From: Trichococcus ilyis
Lineage (GTDB): Bacteria; Bacillota; Bacilli; Lactobacillales; Aerococcaceae
DNA: 64,000 bases
Assembly (NCBI RefSeq): GCF_900109135.1
Contig: NZ_FNYT01000010.1
Coordinates: forward strand, 1 to 64,000
Direction of reading: 5' to 3'
The notes beneath the pieces were generated by a model, which searched no databases, was not told the origin of the DNA, and saw only the letters and a program-made list of their open reading frames with translations. Positions 18,250 to 28,101 of the stretch are shown here, piece by piece; position 1 is the first letter of the stretch, and each line of letters opens with the position of its first letter. Made by a program: the position numbers and the translations under genes.

Positions 18250-19464
18250 TCACAGCAAATCGGAAAAGAGCGCCTCATCCTGGCTGGCGGTGTCCTCCCG
18301 GCCGGTGATGTTCGACACCACAATGCCGGCGACTGCGCGCGCCACGAGCGGTTCCACATCGAGCAGCGCTTCGAAACGTCTCGCCTTGTCCAGATTCGGC
18401 TTGGTTTTGGGCGACGGCGGAGCAAAAATCGTGCAGCAATCCTCGAACGGCTGCACCGACAAATCGAAGGTATCGATTTTTTGCGCCAACTCGATGATCT
18501 CCAATTTATCCATCGTCGCCACAGGACGGATGATCGGCGTGGTCGTGACGTCATTGATCGCAACCATGCTTTCCAGCGTCTGGGATGCGACTTGGGCCAG
18601 GGATTCCCCGTTAAAGATCGCCCGCCCTTTGCGTTCCGCTCTGATAGCATCGGTGATCCGCAGCATCATCCGGCGCGTGATCGTCATCAGGTAATCCGCC
18701 GGCACCTTCTCCTTGATTTCTTCCTGGATTTCGGTGAACGGCACTTCGATGAACTGGATTTCGCCGCCGAATTTAGTCAATTTGGCCGCCAAATCTTTGG
18801 CCTTCTGCAATGCTTGCGGGCTCGTGTAAGGCGGACTGTGGAAATGCACGGCCTCGATCTTGACGCCGCGCTTCATGGCCAGATAGCCGGCAACCGGCGA
18901 ATCGATGCCGCCGGAAAGCATCAGCATGCCTCTGCCGCCAGAACCGACCGGCAAGCCGCCCGCGCCCTGGAACGTCTGCGTGCTGAGCATGATGCCGCCC
19001 GTTTTGATGTCCACGCGCACAAGGATATCCGGTTGTTTCATCTTGACCGAAATGTCGGGAAAAGCATTCAGCACAGTCTCCCCCAGTTCGGCATTCATGA
19101 AGGTCGTGTCATATTCGTAGCTATGATCCGAACGGCGGGTCGCGATCTTGAATGTCTTTCCGGCCGTCCCCATTTTGGCGAGCAACTCCACCAGAACCCG
19201 TTTCACTTCATCGAGATCACGCGACACGAGATAGACCGGGGAGTAATTCTGGATGCCGAACACATGCTGCAGGCGTTCGATGATGACTGCCTCGTCGGCG
19301 CCGTTCAGTTCCAGCAGCATGAAGTCATGCTCGGGTTTTATTTTGATCTGCGGATGATCTTTCGTAACCATCCGGACGTTTTGCGCCAACTGTTGCACAA
19401 AGCGTTTTTTGTTTTTCCCTTTGGTCGACAGTTCGCCAAAGCGGATTTGAATGTGTGTTTCCAT
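18250..19464 (-). CDS. thiI: tRNA 4-thiouridine synthase ThiI
   Basis: The 404-residue enzyme transfers sulfur to uridine 8 of tRNA. It has an N-terminal ferredoxin-like and THUMP region and a PP-loop ATP pyrophosphatase motif [12 protein letters not shown], with the catalytic cysteine likely in [11 protein letters not shown]. The C-terminal rhodanese domain of enterobacterial ThiI is absent, as in Bacillus. The cysteine desulfurase gene 29 bases upstream is the expected sulfur donor. Confidence 0.95.
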   Translation of the reverse strand: METHIQIRFGELSTKGKNKKRFVQQLAQNVRMVTKDHPQIKIKPEHDFMLLELNGADEAVIIERLQHVFGIQNYSPVYLVSRDLDEVKRVLVELLAKMGTAGKTFKIATRRSDHSYEYDTTFMNAELGETVLNAFPDISVKMKQPDILVRVDIKTGGIMLSTQTFQGAGGLPVGSGGRGMLMLSGGIDSPVAGYLAMKRGVKIEAVHFHSPPYTSPQALQKAKDLAAKLTKFGGEIQFIEVPFTEIQEEIKEKVPADYLMTITRRMMLRITDAIRAERKGRAIFNGESLAQVASQTLESMVAINDVTTTPIIRPVATMDKLEIIELAQKIDTFDLSVQPFEDCCTIFAPPSPKTKPNLDKARRFEALLDVEPLVARAVAGIVVSNITGREDTASQDEALFSDLL

Positions 19465-19493
19465 TTATCTTCTCTTCCAATCTCTTGCGTATT

Positions 19494-20630
19494 CTATTGT
19501 ATCTTCTGGAACTTTTCGTGCAGGGAGCGGAAATGTTCGATGAAGGCTTCCGCTTCCGCCTCCGTGTTTTCGCCGGCTAGGCTGATCCTGACTGCGCACT
19601 GGCTCCAGGAAACCGGCACACCCATCGACCCCAACGTATAAGGCGTCCCCTTCTTTCTGCTTGAGCAGGCGCTGGTGGTTGAAATGAAGATGCCCTGGCT
19701 TTCGAAAGCATGGACCATCACTTCTCCCCGAACCCCTTTCATGGCGAAGCAGAGGATGTGGCTGGCTCCGTCTTCAGGCGAGAAGATCCGGACATCCTCA
19801 TATTCCGAAAGGGCAGCGGACAACTTGTCCCGCAAAAGCTGTTCTTGTTTCCGGCTGGCTCCGCTGTCCGCGAGAGCCATGCGCAAAGCTTTCGCCATCG
19901 CTGCGACGCCCCCGACATTCTCAGTCGTGCTGCGCATCCCCGCTTCTTGACCGCCCCCTGTCAACAATGGCGCGATCCGTTTGCCATGCTTTTTGTACAG
20001 GATCCCGACGCCTTTGGGGCCGTGGAACTTATGCGCGGAAAGCGACAGGAGATCCACCCGCGGATGCCGGATCAGCGGCTCGCATTCACCGACCGCCTGC
20101 ACGGCATCCACGTGAAAATGGACCCAAGGGTAGTTTTCCAGCAGATTGCCGATCGCTTCGATCGGCTGGATGCTGCCGACTTCATTGTTGATGGCCATGA
20201 CGCTGACCAGGATCGTATCTTTCCGGATGGCCTTCTCAAGCTCCTCAAGCGTCACGATTCCGTTCCCATCGACGGGCAGATAGGTGATCTCAAAACCTAA
20301 CTTTTCCAGCTGTTCCAGCGATTTCGTGACCGCAGGATGCTCTACAGCCGAAGCGATCATGTGCTTCCCGGCAGCGAACTTTTCCATTGCGGTTCCTTTG
20401 ATCGCCCAGTTGTCGCTTTCTGTGCCGCCGCTTGTAAAGAAAATCTCATCCGGTCGGGCGCCCAGCAGTTGCGCGATCTGTTTGCGCGCTTGCTGCAGCA
20501 AAGCATCCGCTTCGTTGCCTAATTTGTGCAGGCTGGAAGGATTCCCAAAAAATTGTTCATTCACCTTCCGGTATGTATCCAGCACTTCCGGATACATTTT
20601 GGTTGTCGCACTGTTATCGAAATAAATCAT
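19494..20630 (-). CDS. Cysteine desulfurase (NifS/IscS family), partner of ThiI
   Basis: This 378-residue PLP enzyme takes sulfur from cysteine. It starts MIYFDNSATTKMYPEV; the PLP lysine is in LSAHKFHGPKG and the persulfide cysteine is in TTSACSSRKKG near the C-terminus. It resembles the NifZ-type desulfurase of Bacillus that is paired with ThiI, and the gene order here (desulfurase then thiI) supports that role. No scaffold or other Fe-S assembly gene is adjacent. Confidence 0.93.
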   Translation of the reverse strand: MIYFDNSATTKMYPEVLDTYRKVNEQFFGNPSSLHKLGNEADALLQQARKQIAQLLGARPDEIFFTSGGTESDNWAIKGTAMEKFAAGKHMIASAVEHPAVTKSLEQLEKLGFEITYLPVDGNGIVTLEELEKAIRKDTILVSVMAINNEVGSIQPIEAIGNLLENYPWVHFHVDAVQAVGECEPLIRHPRVDLLSLSAHKFHGPKGVGILYKKHGKRIAPLLTGGGQEAGMRSTTENVGGVAAMAKALRMALADSGASRKQEQLLRDKLSAALSEYEDVRIFSPEDGASHILCFAMKGVRGEVMVHAFESQGIFISTTSACSSRKKGTPYTLGSMGVPVSWSQCAVRISLAGENTEAEAEAFIEHFRSLHEKFQKIQ

Positions 20631-20802
20631 TTATGTCCACACTTCCTTACTGACTTTGCGCTCATATCGGGCATCCTATCCATTATATAGAAAATGCCGG
20701 GCCATTAAAAGCTTACGGCTCAAATTTCTTGCGATTGCGTCCGCCTATCGGAAAAGGAGAGCGGGACAGAACGCGTTTACGCAAACTATGTTCGGACGCA
20801 AG

Positions 20803-20830
20803 TAAAAAGGCCGGGATTTTGTCCCGGCCT
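20803..20830 (-). terminator. Terminator of ezrA
   Basis: AGGCCGGGA (20808-20816) pairs with TCCCGGCCT (20822-20830); on the minus strand it is followed by five T. Confidence 0.85.
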
Positions 20831-20855
20831 CCTTGCGTTCTGTTTTTTGCTGCGT

Positions 20856-22574
20856 TTAATAGTAACGGCGCTCTTTTTCTTCCTGGTAGGATTCTTCCAC
20901 TTTGCGGGCAGCACCGGCTTCGACACGGTTCAACGGAATTCTGATGGCTTCCAAAGAACCTTCGTAGTCGTATTCGCGATGGAAAAGCACCAACGCTTTA
21001 TTGATGGCATTCTCGATTTCCACATGCGAATGGCGGTAACGGTTTGCGTACTGGATCATGTATTCCGTCAGCATCGCGTTGTCCACGATCGCTTGCGTTT
21101 GGTTATCCAACATTTCGATGTCTTCTTCGCACATTTTGGAGATGGCATCGATTTCGTCCATATCGATCTTCACGCGGTTCAGCTTGGAGGCCAGATCCTC
21201 GATGCGGTCCGTGACCGAGAAGAAAAGATCCAAGTAGACTTTCGGCAATCCCGGCAGATGGTACTTTTCGATCGTGCGTTTCATATTGCGCATATCCAAC
21301 TCGTACAGATCGATGCTGTCCTTGATTTCCTTCTCACGGTTGCGCAAATCGCTGAGATTGCTGACCAATTCAGACTGCTCCTTGTCGATTTCCGAAAGGC
21401 GTTGGCTGATTTTTTCGTAATAATCGCGCACGACCGAGTAGGAAATTTCATGTTCCTTCATCATCTTTTCATAATAGCGCAACGCTTCGTTTTCTTTCAG
21501 CAATTGCTCTTCGAATTCCTGCGCGCGGCCCAATTCGTTTTTGTTCAGGAAATAATTCTGGGAGACGCGATCGATTTCGAGCAGCACATAACGGTTGCTC
21601 TGAAGGACATGGTCCATTTTCTTTTGCAGATTGGCTGTGTGCCTGCCCACAAAGTCCTTGGCTTCCATTTCCCTTTCCATGATGGCATAAACCGCTTCAA
21701 TATCGCGCTCGACCTTATCCATCTTCTTGGCCGCTTCATTGATGTCGGCAAGGCCGATGGAATCTTTCGCTTCCTGGATTTCTTTTTCGACTGCGGCGAT
21801 CTCGGCAGAGACATCCACACCTTCGAAAATGTACTTCTCATCCAAAAGGCGCTGGTAGCCGTCTTTCAGATCGACCACTTGCTCTTCGTACTCGGTCTTG
21901 ATTTTTTCGTTCAGTTCCGGAATCTTTTCGACGACCTCTTCCATCACGAGCAGGTCCTGTTCGATGCGCGAAAGGATTTCTTTGGCTTCCATATGGTCGC
22001 CTTCGTTCGTCAAGGAGTTGAATTTCGTGAAGTCCAATTCCATGTAATTCAGGTTCTTCTCCAACGTTTCGATGGCCGGGCCGAACGTGAAGCTGTGCGC
22101 CAACAGCTGTTTGCGGATTTTGTTGTAGCGCTCTTGAATTTCTTCCAATTCTTTGCGGTTTTCCTGGGCGCTTTCCAACAATTTTTCGAGCGCCTTGTTC
22201 ACCTTTTCCACACTGCTCTTCGTTTCGTCGATCAACTGATCGGCTTGCGAAATGGCTTGCTTCGCCTTGATGAAGTTCATGCGTTGGATGTATTGTTCGG
22301 CACTGACCAGCGCTGCCTCAATCTCAGGATACTGAAACCGCGTGATGGTCTGCCACGTAGCTTGCCAACTCTCATACGTGCGCTTCGTCTGCCCTGTCAA
22401 ATTCATATTTTTCAATGTGAACAGATTATCGGCGACCGGTATGGCCATCGCTTTTTGTTTCTTCTCATCGATTTCTTTGATCCGATTCGACTGTTGCCTC
22501 GTCAGGTACATGATCGCACCGTAACCGATCAATACTATCAATATTATCGCCACTAACCAATATATAAACTCCAT
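20856..22574 (-). CDS. ezrA: Septation ring formation regulator EzrA
   Basis: The 572-residue protein has an extracytoplasmic N-terminus and a transmembrane segment at about residues 5-25 (YWLVAIILIVLIGYGAIMYL). A very long cytoplasmic helical, coiled-coil region follows, with spectrin-like repeats. It controls FtsZ ring placement in Firmicutes. The ATG at 22574 has GGAGG eight bases upstream; the ATG at 22589 lies before that site. It is alone between the desulfurase and rpsD. Confidence 0.95.
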   Translation of the reverse strand: MEFIYWLVAIILIVLIGYGAIMYLTRQQSNRIKEIDEKKQKAMAIPVADNLFTLKNMNLTGQTKRTYESWQATWQTITRFQYPEIEAALVSAEQYIQRMNFIKAKQAISQADQLIDETKSSVEKVNKALEKLLESAQENRKELEEIQERYNKIRKQLLAHSFTFGPAIETLEKNLNYMELDFTKFNSLTNEGDHMEAKEILSRIEQDLLVMEEVVEKIPELNEKIKTEYEEQVVDLKDGYQRLLDEKYIFEGVDVSAEIAAVEKEIQEAKDSIGLADINEAAKKMDKVERDIEAVYAIMEREMEAKDFVGRHTANLQKKMDHVLQSNRYVLLEIDRVSQNYFLNKNELGRAQEFEEQLLKENEALRYYEKMMKEHEISYSVVRDYYEKISQRLSEIDKEQSELVSNLSDLRNREKEIKDSIDLYELDMRNMKRTIEKYHLPGLPKVYLDLFFSVTDRIEDLASKLNRVKIDMDEIDAISKMCEEDIEMLDNQTQAIVDNAMLTEYMIQYANRYRHSHVEIENAINKALVLFHREYDYEGSLEAIRIPLNRVEAGAARKVEESYQEEKERRYY

Positions 22575-22771
22575 CAATAAATCCTCCACCTATTCCGACA
22601 ATTTCGTTTATTTGATATTAAAATTGAAAACGCCCAATATATCTCATTTTTTAGTATAACATAGAAAGAACCAATCAGAAACCAGAAAATAATCGGGAAA
22701 CTGAATTCCTTTCCTTGGAATCGCGAAAGCGTTCCGGAGCGCCGCAAAATCGTATGAACGTCGATTACCCA

Positions 22772-22800
22772 TTGCGTAAATTTCTTTTTTTTGGTACAAT
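22772..22800 (+). promoter_or_regulatory. Promoter of rpsD
   Basis: The -35 box TTGCGT (22772-22777) and -10 box TACAAT (22795-22800) are 17 bases apart. Confidence 0.75.
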
Positions 22801-22805
22801 AACCT

Positions 22806-22975
22806 TTGTGTAAAATAATGCAGCGAGAAAGAAGCACCCGCGTCAACAGTTCATCGCCATCTTTCAGATGGTTCAATTGCGTACCCTTGCGGCTGCATAA
22901 GGTGAAGATTGAAGGATGACCTGCACGCATTGCCGAATTTTCATTCTTATTTTACTCCAAAAATCAAACATTTAT
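22806..22975 (+). promoter_or_regulatory. Untranslated leader of rpsD, possible S4 autoregulatory site
   Basis: The leader is about 185 bases long and contains the hairpin CCATCT-ttc-AGATGG (22857-22871) and further pairing potential between CACCCGCG and TTGCGGC. S4 represses its own mRNA through such leaders in other Firmicutes. Function here is inferred from position only. Confidence 0.45.
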
Positions 22976-22990
22976 TGGAGGAATTTTATT

Positions 22991-23602
22991 ATGTCACGTT
23001 ATACAGGACCAAGCTGGAAACAAGCTCGCCGTCTGGGCATCTCACTTTTGGGAACAGGTAAAGAATTGGAGCGTCGTCCTTATGTTCCAGGTCAACACGG
23101 CCCAAACAACCGTAAAAAATTATCTGAATATGCTATGCAATTGCAAGAAAAACAAAAATTGCGTCACATGTACGGCATGAACGAACGTCAATTCGCGACA
23201 TTGTTCAAAAAAGCCGGTAAAATCAAAGAAGGTAAACAAGGTGTTAACTTCATGATCTTATTGGAACAACGTTTGGATAACGTAGTTTACCGTCTAGGTT
23301 TGGCTTCCACTCGTCGTCAAGCACGTCAATTGGTTAACCACGGTCACGTTACTGTCGATGGCAAACGTGTGGATATCCCTTCATACGAAGTAGCTGTTGG
23401 CCAAGTAATCGGTTTGCGCGAAAAATCTAAAGACTTGGTAGTGGTTAAAGCTGCTGTTGAAGGTTTGTTCGGACGTCCGGACTTCGTTACTTTCGACGAA
23501 GAAAAAATGGAAGGTTCATTGAACCGCCTGCCAGTTCGCGAAGAATTGCCAGCTGAAATCGATGAGTCATTCGTAGTAGAATACTACAACAAATTAGGCT
23601 AA
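22991..23602 (+). CDS. rpsD: 30S ribosomal protein S4
   Basis: The 203-residue primary 16S rRNA-binding protein begins [18 protein letters not shown] and has the S4 domain [20 protein letters not shown]. The ATG at 22991 is preceded by TTGGAGGAA. It is a single-gene unit on the plus strand and lacks the N-terminal zinc cysteines found in some paralogues. Confidence 0.98.
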   Translation: MSRYTGPSWKQARRLGISLLGTGKELERRPYVPGQHGPNNRKKLSEYAMQLQEKQKLRHMYGMNERQFATLFKKAGKIKEGKQGVNFMILLEQRLDNVVYRLGLASTRRQARQLVNHGHVTVDGKRVDIPSYEVAVGQVIGLREKSKDLVVVKAAVEGLFGRPDFVTFDEEKMEGSLNRLPVREELPAEIDESFVVEYYNKLG

Positions 23603-23626
23603 TCTCCCCGGAGAACAGCTCAGCGC

Positions 23627-23661
23627 AAGAAACGGCAAAGCAATTTGCCGTTTCTTTTTGC
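23627..23661 (+). terminator. Terminator of rpsD
   Basis: AAGAAACGGCAAA pairs perfectly with TTTGCCGTTTCTT around GCAA and is followed by T-residues. Confidence 0.9.
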
Positions 23662-23675
23662 ATTTTGCATCATGG

Positions 23676-23710
23676 AAAAAGGACTTAGCGGCCGCTAAGT
23701 CCTCTTTTTT
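23676..23710. terminator. Second, bidirectional terminator between rpsD and the YktB-like gene
   Basis: GGACTTAGCGGCCGCTAAGTCC (23681-23702) is a perfect 22-base palindrome with A-runs on the left and a T-run on the right. It serves the convergent minus-strand gene and backs up the rpsD terminator. Confidence 0.85.
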
Positions 23711-23722
23711 TATCATGCCCGC

Positions 23723-24349
23723 TCACCCATACTGCGCCATGCAGATCCGATAAATCGGCAACAGTTCACGGAAAGTCTCCTCCATCGCTGCCAGTGTGCC
23801 ATCTTCTGTCGCGAGACGAGGATCGCTGGGCGCCAACTTGCGACCGATCAAGAGTTCCGCCTTCTTCACATCCCGCAGTCTGAGCAGAAGCGTCTCCCAT
23901 CCGACAGCGGCAACCGGCTGCACCTCCGGAACGGTGTGGTCGACCGAAACGACGTAATCACGCGGCAGCTTCTCCAGTTCCGGAATCCGCTCCAGCAGCG
24001 CCAAGGCCATTTCCATTTCTTTGGCGGGCTGGTCTATCAGGCAGAGATAAAAAGTGACGCCCTCTTCGGCAATGCCGATCTGAAAATGCGGATATTTCTT
24101 GTAGCCCCTTGCGTCGCCACCAATGGCGCACCACGTATTTTCCGGCGCATATCGGGTGCGGCGCAGGTGCTTGGCGACATGCACCGGCAAAGATTGTTCC
24201 CCCGACGCTGATGCGATAAGCTCAGCCGCTGTTCCGGCGAAATAGCGGAACTTTGGCTGGATTTTTTCGCGGATGCCGTCCATCCTTTCCTCAAGTCCCT
24301 GTATGTCAAAAATATTGAAGTCTTCTTCCGTGAAGTGAATTCCCGCCAA
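23723..24349 (-). CDS. UPF0637 / DUF1054 family protein, YktB-like
   Basis: The product is about 208 residues. It contains the conserved stretches FTEEDFNIFDIQGLEERM, HVAKHLRRTRYAPENTW and PHFQIGIAEEG seen in YktB of Bacillus; no function is known to me. A GTG at 24358 is possible, but the TTG at 24349 has GAGGTG at proper spacing and gives an N-terminus like the family. The upstream palindrome CACTATTATAGTG overlaps a TATAAT box. Confidence 0.8.
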   Translation of the reverse strand: MAGIHFTEEDFNIFDIQGLEERMDGIREKIQPKFRYFAGTAAELIASASGEQSLPVHVAKHLRRTRYAPENTWCAIGGDARGYKKYPHFQIGIAEEGVTFYLCLIDQPAKEMEMALALLERIPELEKLPRDYVVSVDHTVPEVQPVAAVGWETLLLRLRDVKKAELLIGRKLAPSDPRLATEDGTLAAMEETFRELLPIYRICMAQYG

Positions 24350-24419
24350 ACCGTGCACCTCTTTCTGATTGTCGTCCCACTATTATAGTGAAAAAGCCGG
24401 AAGAGGGACAGTTTTTTGA

Positions 24420-25382
24420 TTATTGGAAGTTCGTTGCGAGTTCCTCGATCATCAGATGCATCGATTCTATTCCCCCGCCTGACAGATACCACAAGTCGGA
24501 GGACAAATTGATGATTTTGTTCTGCTTGTACGCATCCGTCTGATAGACGAAATCATTCTCCAGCAAGGCTGCGGTTTCGTTGGATGCCGTCCCGATCGCC
24601 GCCGTACGGTCCACGACAAACAAAATTTGCGGATTGATTTCCAGCAGCCCTTCATAGCCGATGGACTGGCCGTGCGTGGATCCCTCGATTGCGGCATCGA
24701 CAGGAGTGAAACCCAAAGTGTCATAAATGAATCCGAAACGCGAGCCGGTGCTGAAAGCGGACATGCTCCCATCGTTCAAGAGCAGCGTCAAGGTTTTCTC
24801 GCGGATGCCGGCTGCAGTTGCCCGGACCGTTTCGATTTCTTTGTTCAGGCTGGCGATGGCTTCTTCGGCGGCAGCCTCTTCGTCAAAAATTGCCCCCAAG
24901 GTAGTGATGTTGTGTTGGACCGACCCCCAATAATCCGTGTAATCGACGCTGAGCACGACCACTGGCGCGATTTCTTCCAATTGATCCGCAAAGTCCGCCA
25001 GGCGGTTCGAAATGATGATGAGCTCAGGCGCCAACTTTGCCAATGACTCCATGTTCGGCTCTTTCAGCGTTCCGATATTTCCGAATTGGTCTGCCTCTTC
25101 CGCAAGATAAGCCGGCATGTTTTCGGTCGCCGTCCCCGTGACCGCAGCCTGTTTGCCCAGAGCGATCAGCGTGTCCAAGTGGCCAAAATCCAAAACGGCG
25201 ACATTTTCGGGATCCTTAGGCACTTCGACGGAACCGCGCGCATCCTCGATGGTCACCGTCTCTTCGGATTCCGGAGCTGCTGTTGTCGAATCTGCCGCAT
25301 CGGCAGCCCCTTCCTGGGCGCCGCAAGCCGCCAGAGTAAAGATTGAAGCCAAACTCATGATTGTCTTTTGCCATTTTTTCAT
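24420..25382 (-). CDS. Siderophore ABC transporter, substrate-binding lipoprotein (YclQ/FpuA-like)
   Basis: The 320-residue protein has a lipoprotein signal ending in TLAAC with Cys20, a low-complexity linker, and a family 8 periplasmic-binding domain (VEVPKDPENVAVLDFGHLDTL, ELIIISNRLADF, LLEINPQILFVVDRT). It resembles YclQ, the petrobactin-binding lipoprotein of Bacillus, so a catecholate siderophore is a likely but unproven ligand. It is the last gene of a Fur-type operon with order YclN, YclO, YclP, YclQ. Confidence 0.9.
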   Translation of the reverse strand: MKKWQKTIMSLASIFTLAACGAQEGAADAADSTTAAPESEETVTIEDARGSVEVPKDPENVAVLDFGHLDTLIALGKQAAVTGTATENMPAYLAEEADQFGNIGTLKEPNMESLAKLAPELIIISNRLADFADQLEEIAPVVVLSVDYTDYWGSVQHNITTLGAIFDEEAAAEEAIASLNKEIETVRATAAGIREKTLTLLLNDGSMSAFSTGSRFGFIYDTLGFTPVDAAIEGSTHGQSIGYEGLLEINPQILFVVDRTAAIGTASNETAALLENDFVYQTDAYKQNKIINLSSDLWYLSGGGIESMHLMIEELATNFQ

Positions 25383-25400
25383 GTTTCATTCTCCTCTATT

Positions 25401-26162
25401 TTAAATTGCTTGATAAGTGCAATGTTTTTTCCCATCGGCAGTTGTGATGACTTCCAATGGCACTTCATACAATTCCTGCAAAACTTGGGTCCGGATCACT
25501 TCCTCGACCGTGCCGCTCCGGAAGACTTTTCCGTTTTTCATGGCGATGATGTTGTCCGAAAAAACGGATGCGAAATTGACGTCGTGGATGACGACAAGAA
25601 TCGTTTTGCCCAGTTCGTCCGCCAGATTGCGGATGGTCTGCATCGTCACGATGCTCTGTTTCAGGTCGAGGTTGTTCAAAGGTTCATCCAAAAGGATATA
25701 CTCGGTGTCCTGAACCAGTATCATCGCGATGGCCGCCCGTTGGAGCTGTCCGCCAGACAACGTATCCAAATAGCGGTTGGCGAATGCTGCCAGATTCAGA
25801 TAGCCCAAAACCTTATCGATCATTGCCTGATCCGCATCATTCAGTCTGCCCTTCGTATAGGGGAACCTGCCGAACGAGACCAATTCGCGGACCGTCATGC
25901 GCACCTGATAGGCATTCTGTTGTTTCAGGATCGAAAGCTCCTTCGCCAGTTCATCGGACTGCCAAGCCTCGATCTCTTTCCCGCGGATCGTCAATATCCC
26001 CTCGTCCTTCGTCAACAAACGGCTGATGACCGAAAGGAGCGTGCTTTTGCCGGCGCCGTTCGGACCGATGAAAGCTGTGATTTTACCCTTCTCGATCGCC
26101 AAGGAGATGTCGTCCAACACTTTTTCATTCTCATAGGCTTTGCTGACGTTAGTGATTTTCAT
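25401..26162 (-). CDS. Siderophore ABC transporter, ATP-binding protein (YclP-like)
   Basis: The 253-residue ATPase has Walker A GPNGAGKSTLL, signature LSGGQLQRAAIAM and Walker B YILLDEPLNNLD. It powers iron-siderophore import. The ATG at 26162 overlaps the permease stop by four bases (ATGA); a longer frame to 26534 runs inside the permease gene and is not real. A GGAAAGGGG site lies upstream. Confidence 0.93.
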   Translation of the reverse strand: MKITNVSKAYENEKVLDDISLAIEKGKITAFIGPNGAGKSTLLSVISRLLTKDEGILTIRGKEIEAWQSDELAKELSILKQQNAYQVRMTVRELVSFGRFPYTKGRLNDADQAMIDKVLGYLNLAAFANRYLDTLSGGQLQRAAIAMILVQDTEYILLDEPLNNLDLKQSIVTMQTIRNLADELGKTILVVIHDVNFASVFSDNIIAMKNGKVFRSGTVEEVIRTQVLQELYEVPLEVITTADGKKHCTYQAI

Positions 26163-27121
26163 AATTTGCCCCTTTCCTTCCATAATAACCAAAAGAAATA
26201 GATGCCCCCGAACAGTTCGACCAGAATGCTCACATTCGTTTGCAGTTTGAACACTTCTTCGGCGATGAATTGCCCTGCCACAATCATCACAAAACTGAGC
26301 AGACTTGCGCCAGGCAACAGATAGTTCAGGCAATAGGTCCTGAACAGCCGATAAGCGATGTTCGCAGCCACAAAACCGAGAAACATCATCGGTCCGACGA
26401 GCGCCGCCGAAACGGTCATCAAGAGGATGGCATGCATGAAGGCAAGCTTCGTTTCCTTTTCGACAGCGACACCCAGATTTTTGGCTGTCTGCGTTCCCAG
26501 ACCCAAAACCTCCAATACTTTCCGCTTGCGCCACAGGCTGATGACCGAGAACAAGGCGATCGGCGCTGCCAAAACAAGTACGGAACCATTGATGTTCTGA
26601 AAACTGGCAAACAGCTTCGTCTGGAGTTTATCGTATTCATTCGGATCCATCAGCACTTGCATGAAGGAACTGATGCTGTTGAAGAATGTCCCCATGACAA
26701 GCCCGATCATCAGGATGATCTGCATATCGTAATTGTACCGTTGCCACGAAAGCCGGTACAGCAAGAAATAACTTCCCAGCATCAGGAATACCAAAAAAAG
26801 GAACTGCCGCTCGGCGCTCAATTGGCTGCCCAAAAACGAGAAACTGAAGTACATCAGCATTGTCTGGAGCAAGCGGTAGAAGGACTCGACTCCCAGTAGG
26901 CTGGGCGTCAAAAAGTTGCTGAGAACGACGGTCTGAAAGCTGACTGTGGCAAAGGCAGTACTGATGCTGATGACTGAAAAAGTCAACAGCTTCGTGCTGC
27001 GCCAGCCGATGATGAACCGGCTGGCGTTGCCCAAATCCCAAAAGAAAAAAAGGCAAGCCACAGCAACGGCAAGGATAGCCAAGCGTTTCATGACGATGCG
27101 GTTTTTCGATGCGTTCTTCAT
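26159..27121 (-). CDS. Siderophore ABC transporter, permease 2 (YclO-like)
   Basis: The 320-residue FecCD-type permease has about eight hydrophobic segments from RLAILAVAVACLFFFWDLG to VSILVELFGGIYFFWLL. The start at 27121 is supported by GAGGAGGG upstream and by a four-base ATGA overlap with the preceding permease. An N-terminal extension to 27238 would be arginine rich and overlap the other gene; rejected. Confidence 0.92.
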   Translation of the reverse strand: MKNASKNRIVMKRLAILAVAVACLFFFWDLGNASRFIIGWRSTKLLTFSVISISTAFATVSFQTVVLSNFLTPSLLGVESFYRLLQTMLMYFSFSFLGSQLSAERQFLFLVFLMLGSYFLLYRLSWQRYNYDMQIILMIGLVMGTFFNSISSFMQVLMDPNEYDKLQTKLFASFQNINGSVLVLAAPIALFSVISLWRKRKVLEVLGLGTQTAKNLGVAVEKETKLAFMHAILLMTVSAALVGPMMFLGFVAANIAYRLFRTYCLNYLLPGASLLSFVMIVAGQFIAEEVFKLQTNVSILVELFGGIYFFWLLWKERGKL

Positions 27122-28074
27122 GCGGGGCGCCCTCCTCTCAGCAGCAGCCACAAGAACAGCCCGCCGCCGAAAACACCGAGCACCGTCTCCACCGGTATTT
27201 CGTACGGGGGGATGACCGAACGCGAGAACACATCGCACAGCAACAGGAAAATCGCTCCGAAAAGGGCGGTTTTGCCATGGGTACTGCGGACATTGTCACC
27301 GAAGCGCAACGAGACGAGATTCGGGATGATCACTCCCAAAAAAGGAAGATTTCCGACCGTGCTCAAGATGACGGCGACCGCCAAAGACACGAACAGCGTC
27401 CCGATGAAAAGGACCGCTTCGAACGGCAATCCGAGGTTTTTGGCCGCATCCTTACCGAAGCGCGCAATCGTCAAATGGTCTGCAAAGAAATAAAGGGCCG
27501 CGGACAACAGGAAAATGAGGTACATCCCCTCGTACTGCCCTTTGATCACCAATGAAAAATTTCCCTGCATCCAGGCGGAAAGGTTTTGCGTGACGTTGAA
27601 GCGAAAAGCAAAAAAGTTGGCGATGCCCCCCAGAATGTTTCCGTACATCAGGCCCAGCAACGGTATCGTCATCTGGCTTTTGAAAGGCAAGCGATTCACG
27701 ACGATCAAAAACAGGAAAGTCCCCGCCGCGGCAAAGGAGAAGGAAAGAGCCATCTTCCCCATAACCGATAAGCTGGGAAAGAAAACCATGCCGCACAGCA
27801 TCCCCACCTTCGCCGCATCCACAGTCCCGACTGTGTCGGGGGCGGCAAACCGGTTCTGCGTCAATGCTTGCATGACCAGTCCGGATAACGCCAAACCCGC
27901 TCCAGCCAATAAAACCGTAATCGTCCTCGGCAGGCGTGACGACACCAATATCAGACGGTCCGTGCTGTTCCCGGCCAGCAACTGCTCCATCGAGAATGCG
28001 GCCGTCCCCACTCCCAAGGAAAGCAAAACTGCAGCTGCCACCGCCAAAACAAACAATAATTTCTTCAAGCTCAA
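27118..28074 (-). CDS. Siderophore ABC transporter, permease 1 (YclN-like)
   Basis: This FecCD-type permease of about 318 residues contains the family stretches SSRLPRTITVLLAGAGLALSG and GVIIPNLVSLRFG. It pairs with the second permease to form the membrane channel. The start is uncertain: TTG codons at 28095, 28074 and 28068 all have a plausible upstream site, and no ATG is close. It is the first gene after the Fur-type operator. Confidence 0.88.
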   Translation of the reverse strand: MSLKKLLFVLAVAAAVLLSLGVGTAAFSMEQLLAGNSTDRLILVSSRLPRTITVLLAGAGLALSGLVMQALTQNRFAAPDTVGTVDAAKVGMLCGMVFFPSLSVMGKMALSFSFAAAGTFLFLIVVNRLPFKSQMTIPLLGLMYGNILGGIANFFAFRFNVTQNLSAWMQGNFSLVIKGQYEGMYLIFLLSAALYFFADHLTIARFGKDAAKNLGLPFEAVLFIGTLFVSLAVAVILSTVGNLPFLGVIIPNLVSLRFGDNVRSTHGKTALFGAIFLLLCDVFSRSVIPPYEIPVETVLGVFGGGLFLWLLLRGGRPA

Positions 28075-28101
28075 CTCACCATCTTCCAAAAGCAATTCCT
28101 T

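Noticed and set aside
20847-22556. A 569-codon plus-strand frame opposite ezrA
   Set aside because: It is antisense to a conserved division gene, low-complexity and Phe/His-rich, with no start site.
22574-22930. A 118-codon minus-strand frame across the rpsD promoter and leader
   Set aside because: It covers the rpsD promoter and leader and the ezrA upstream region and has no conserved features.
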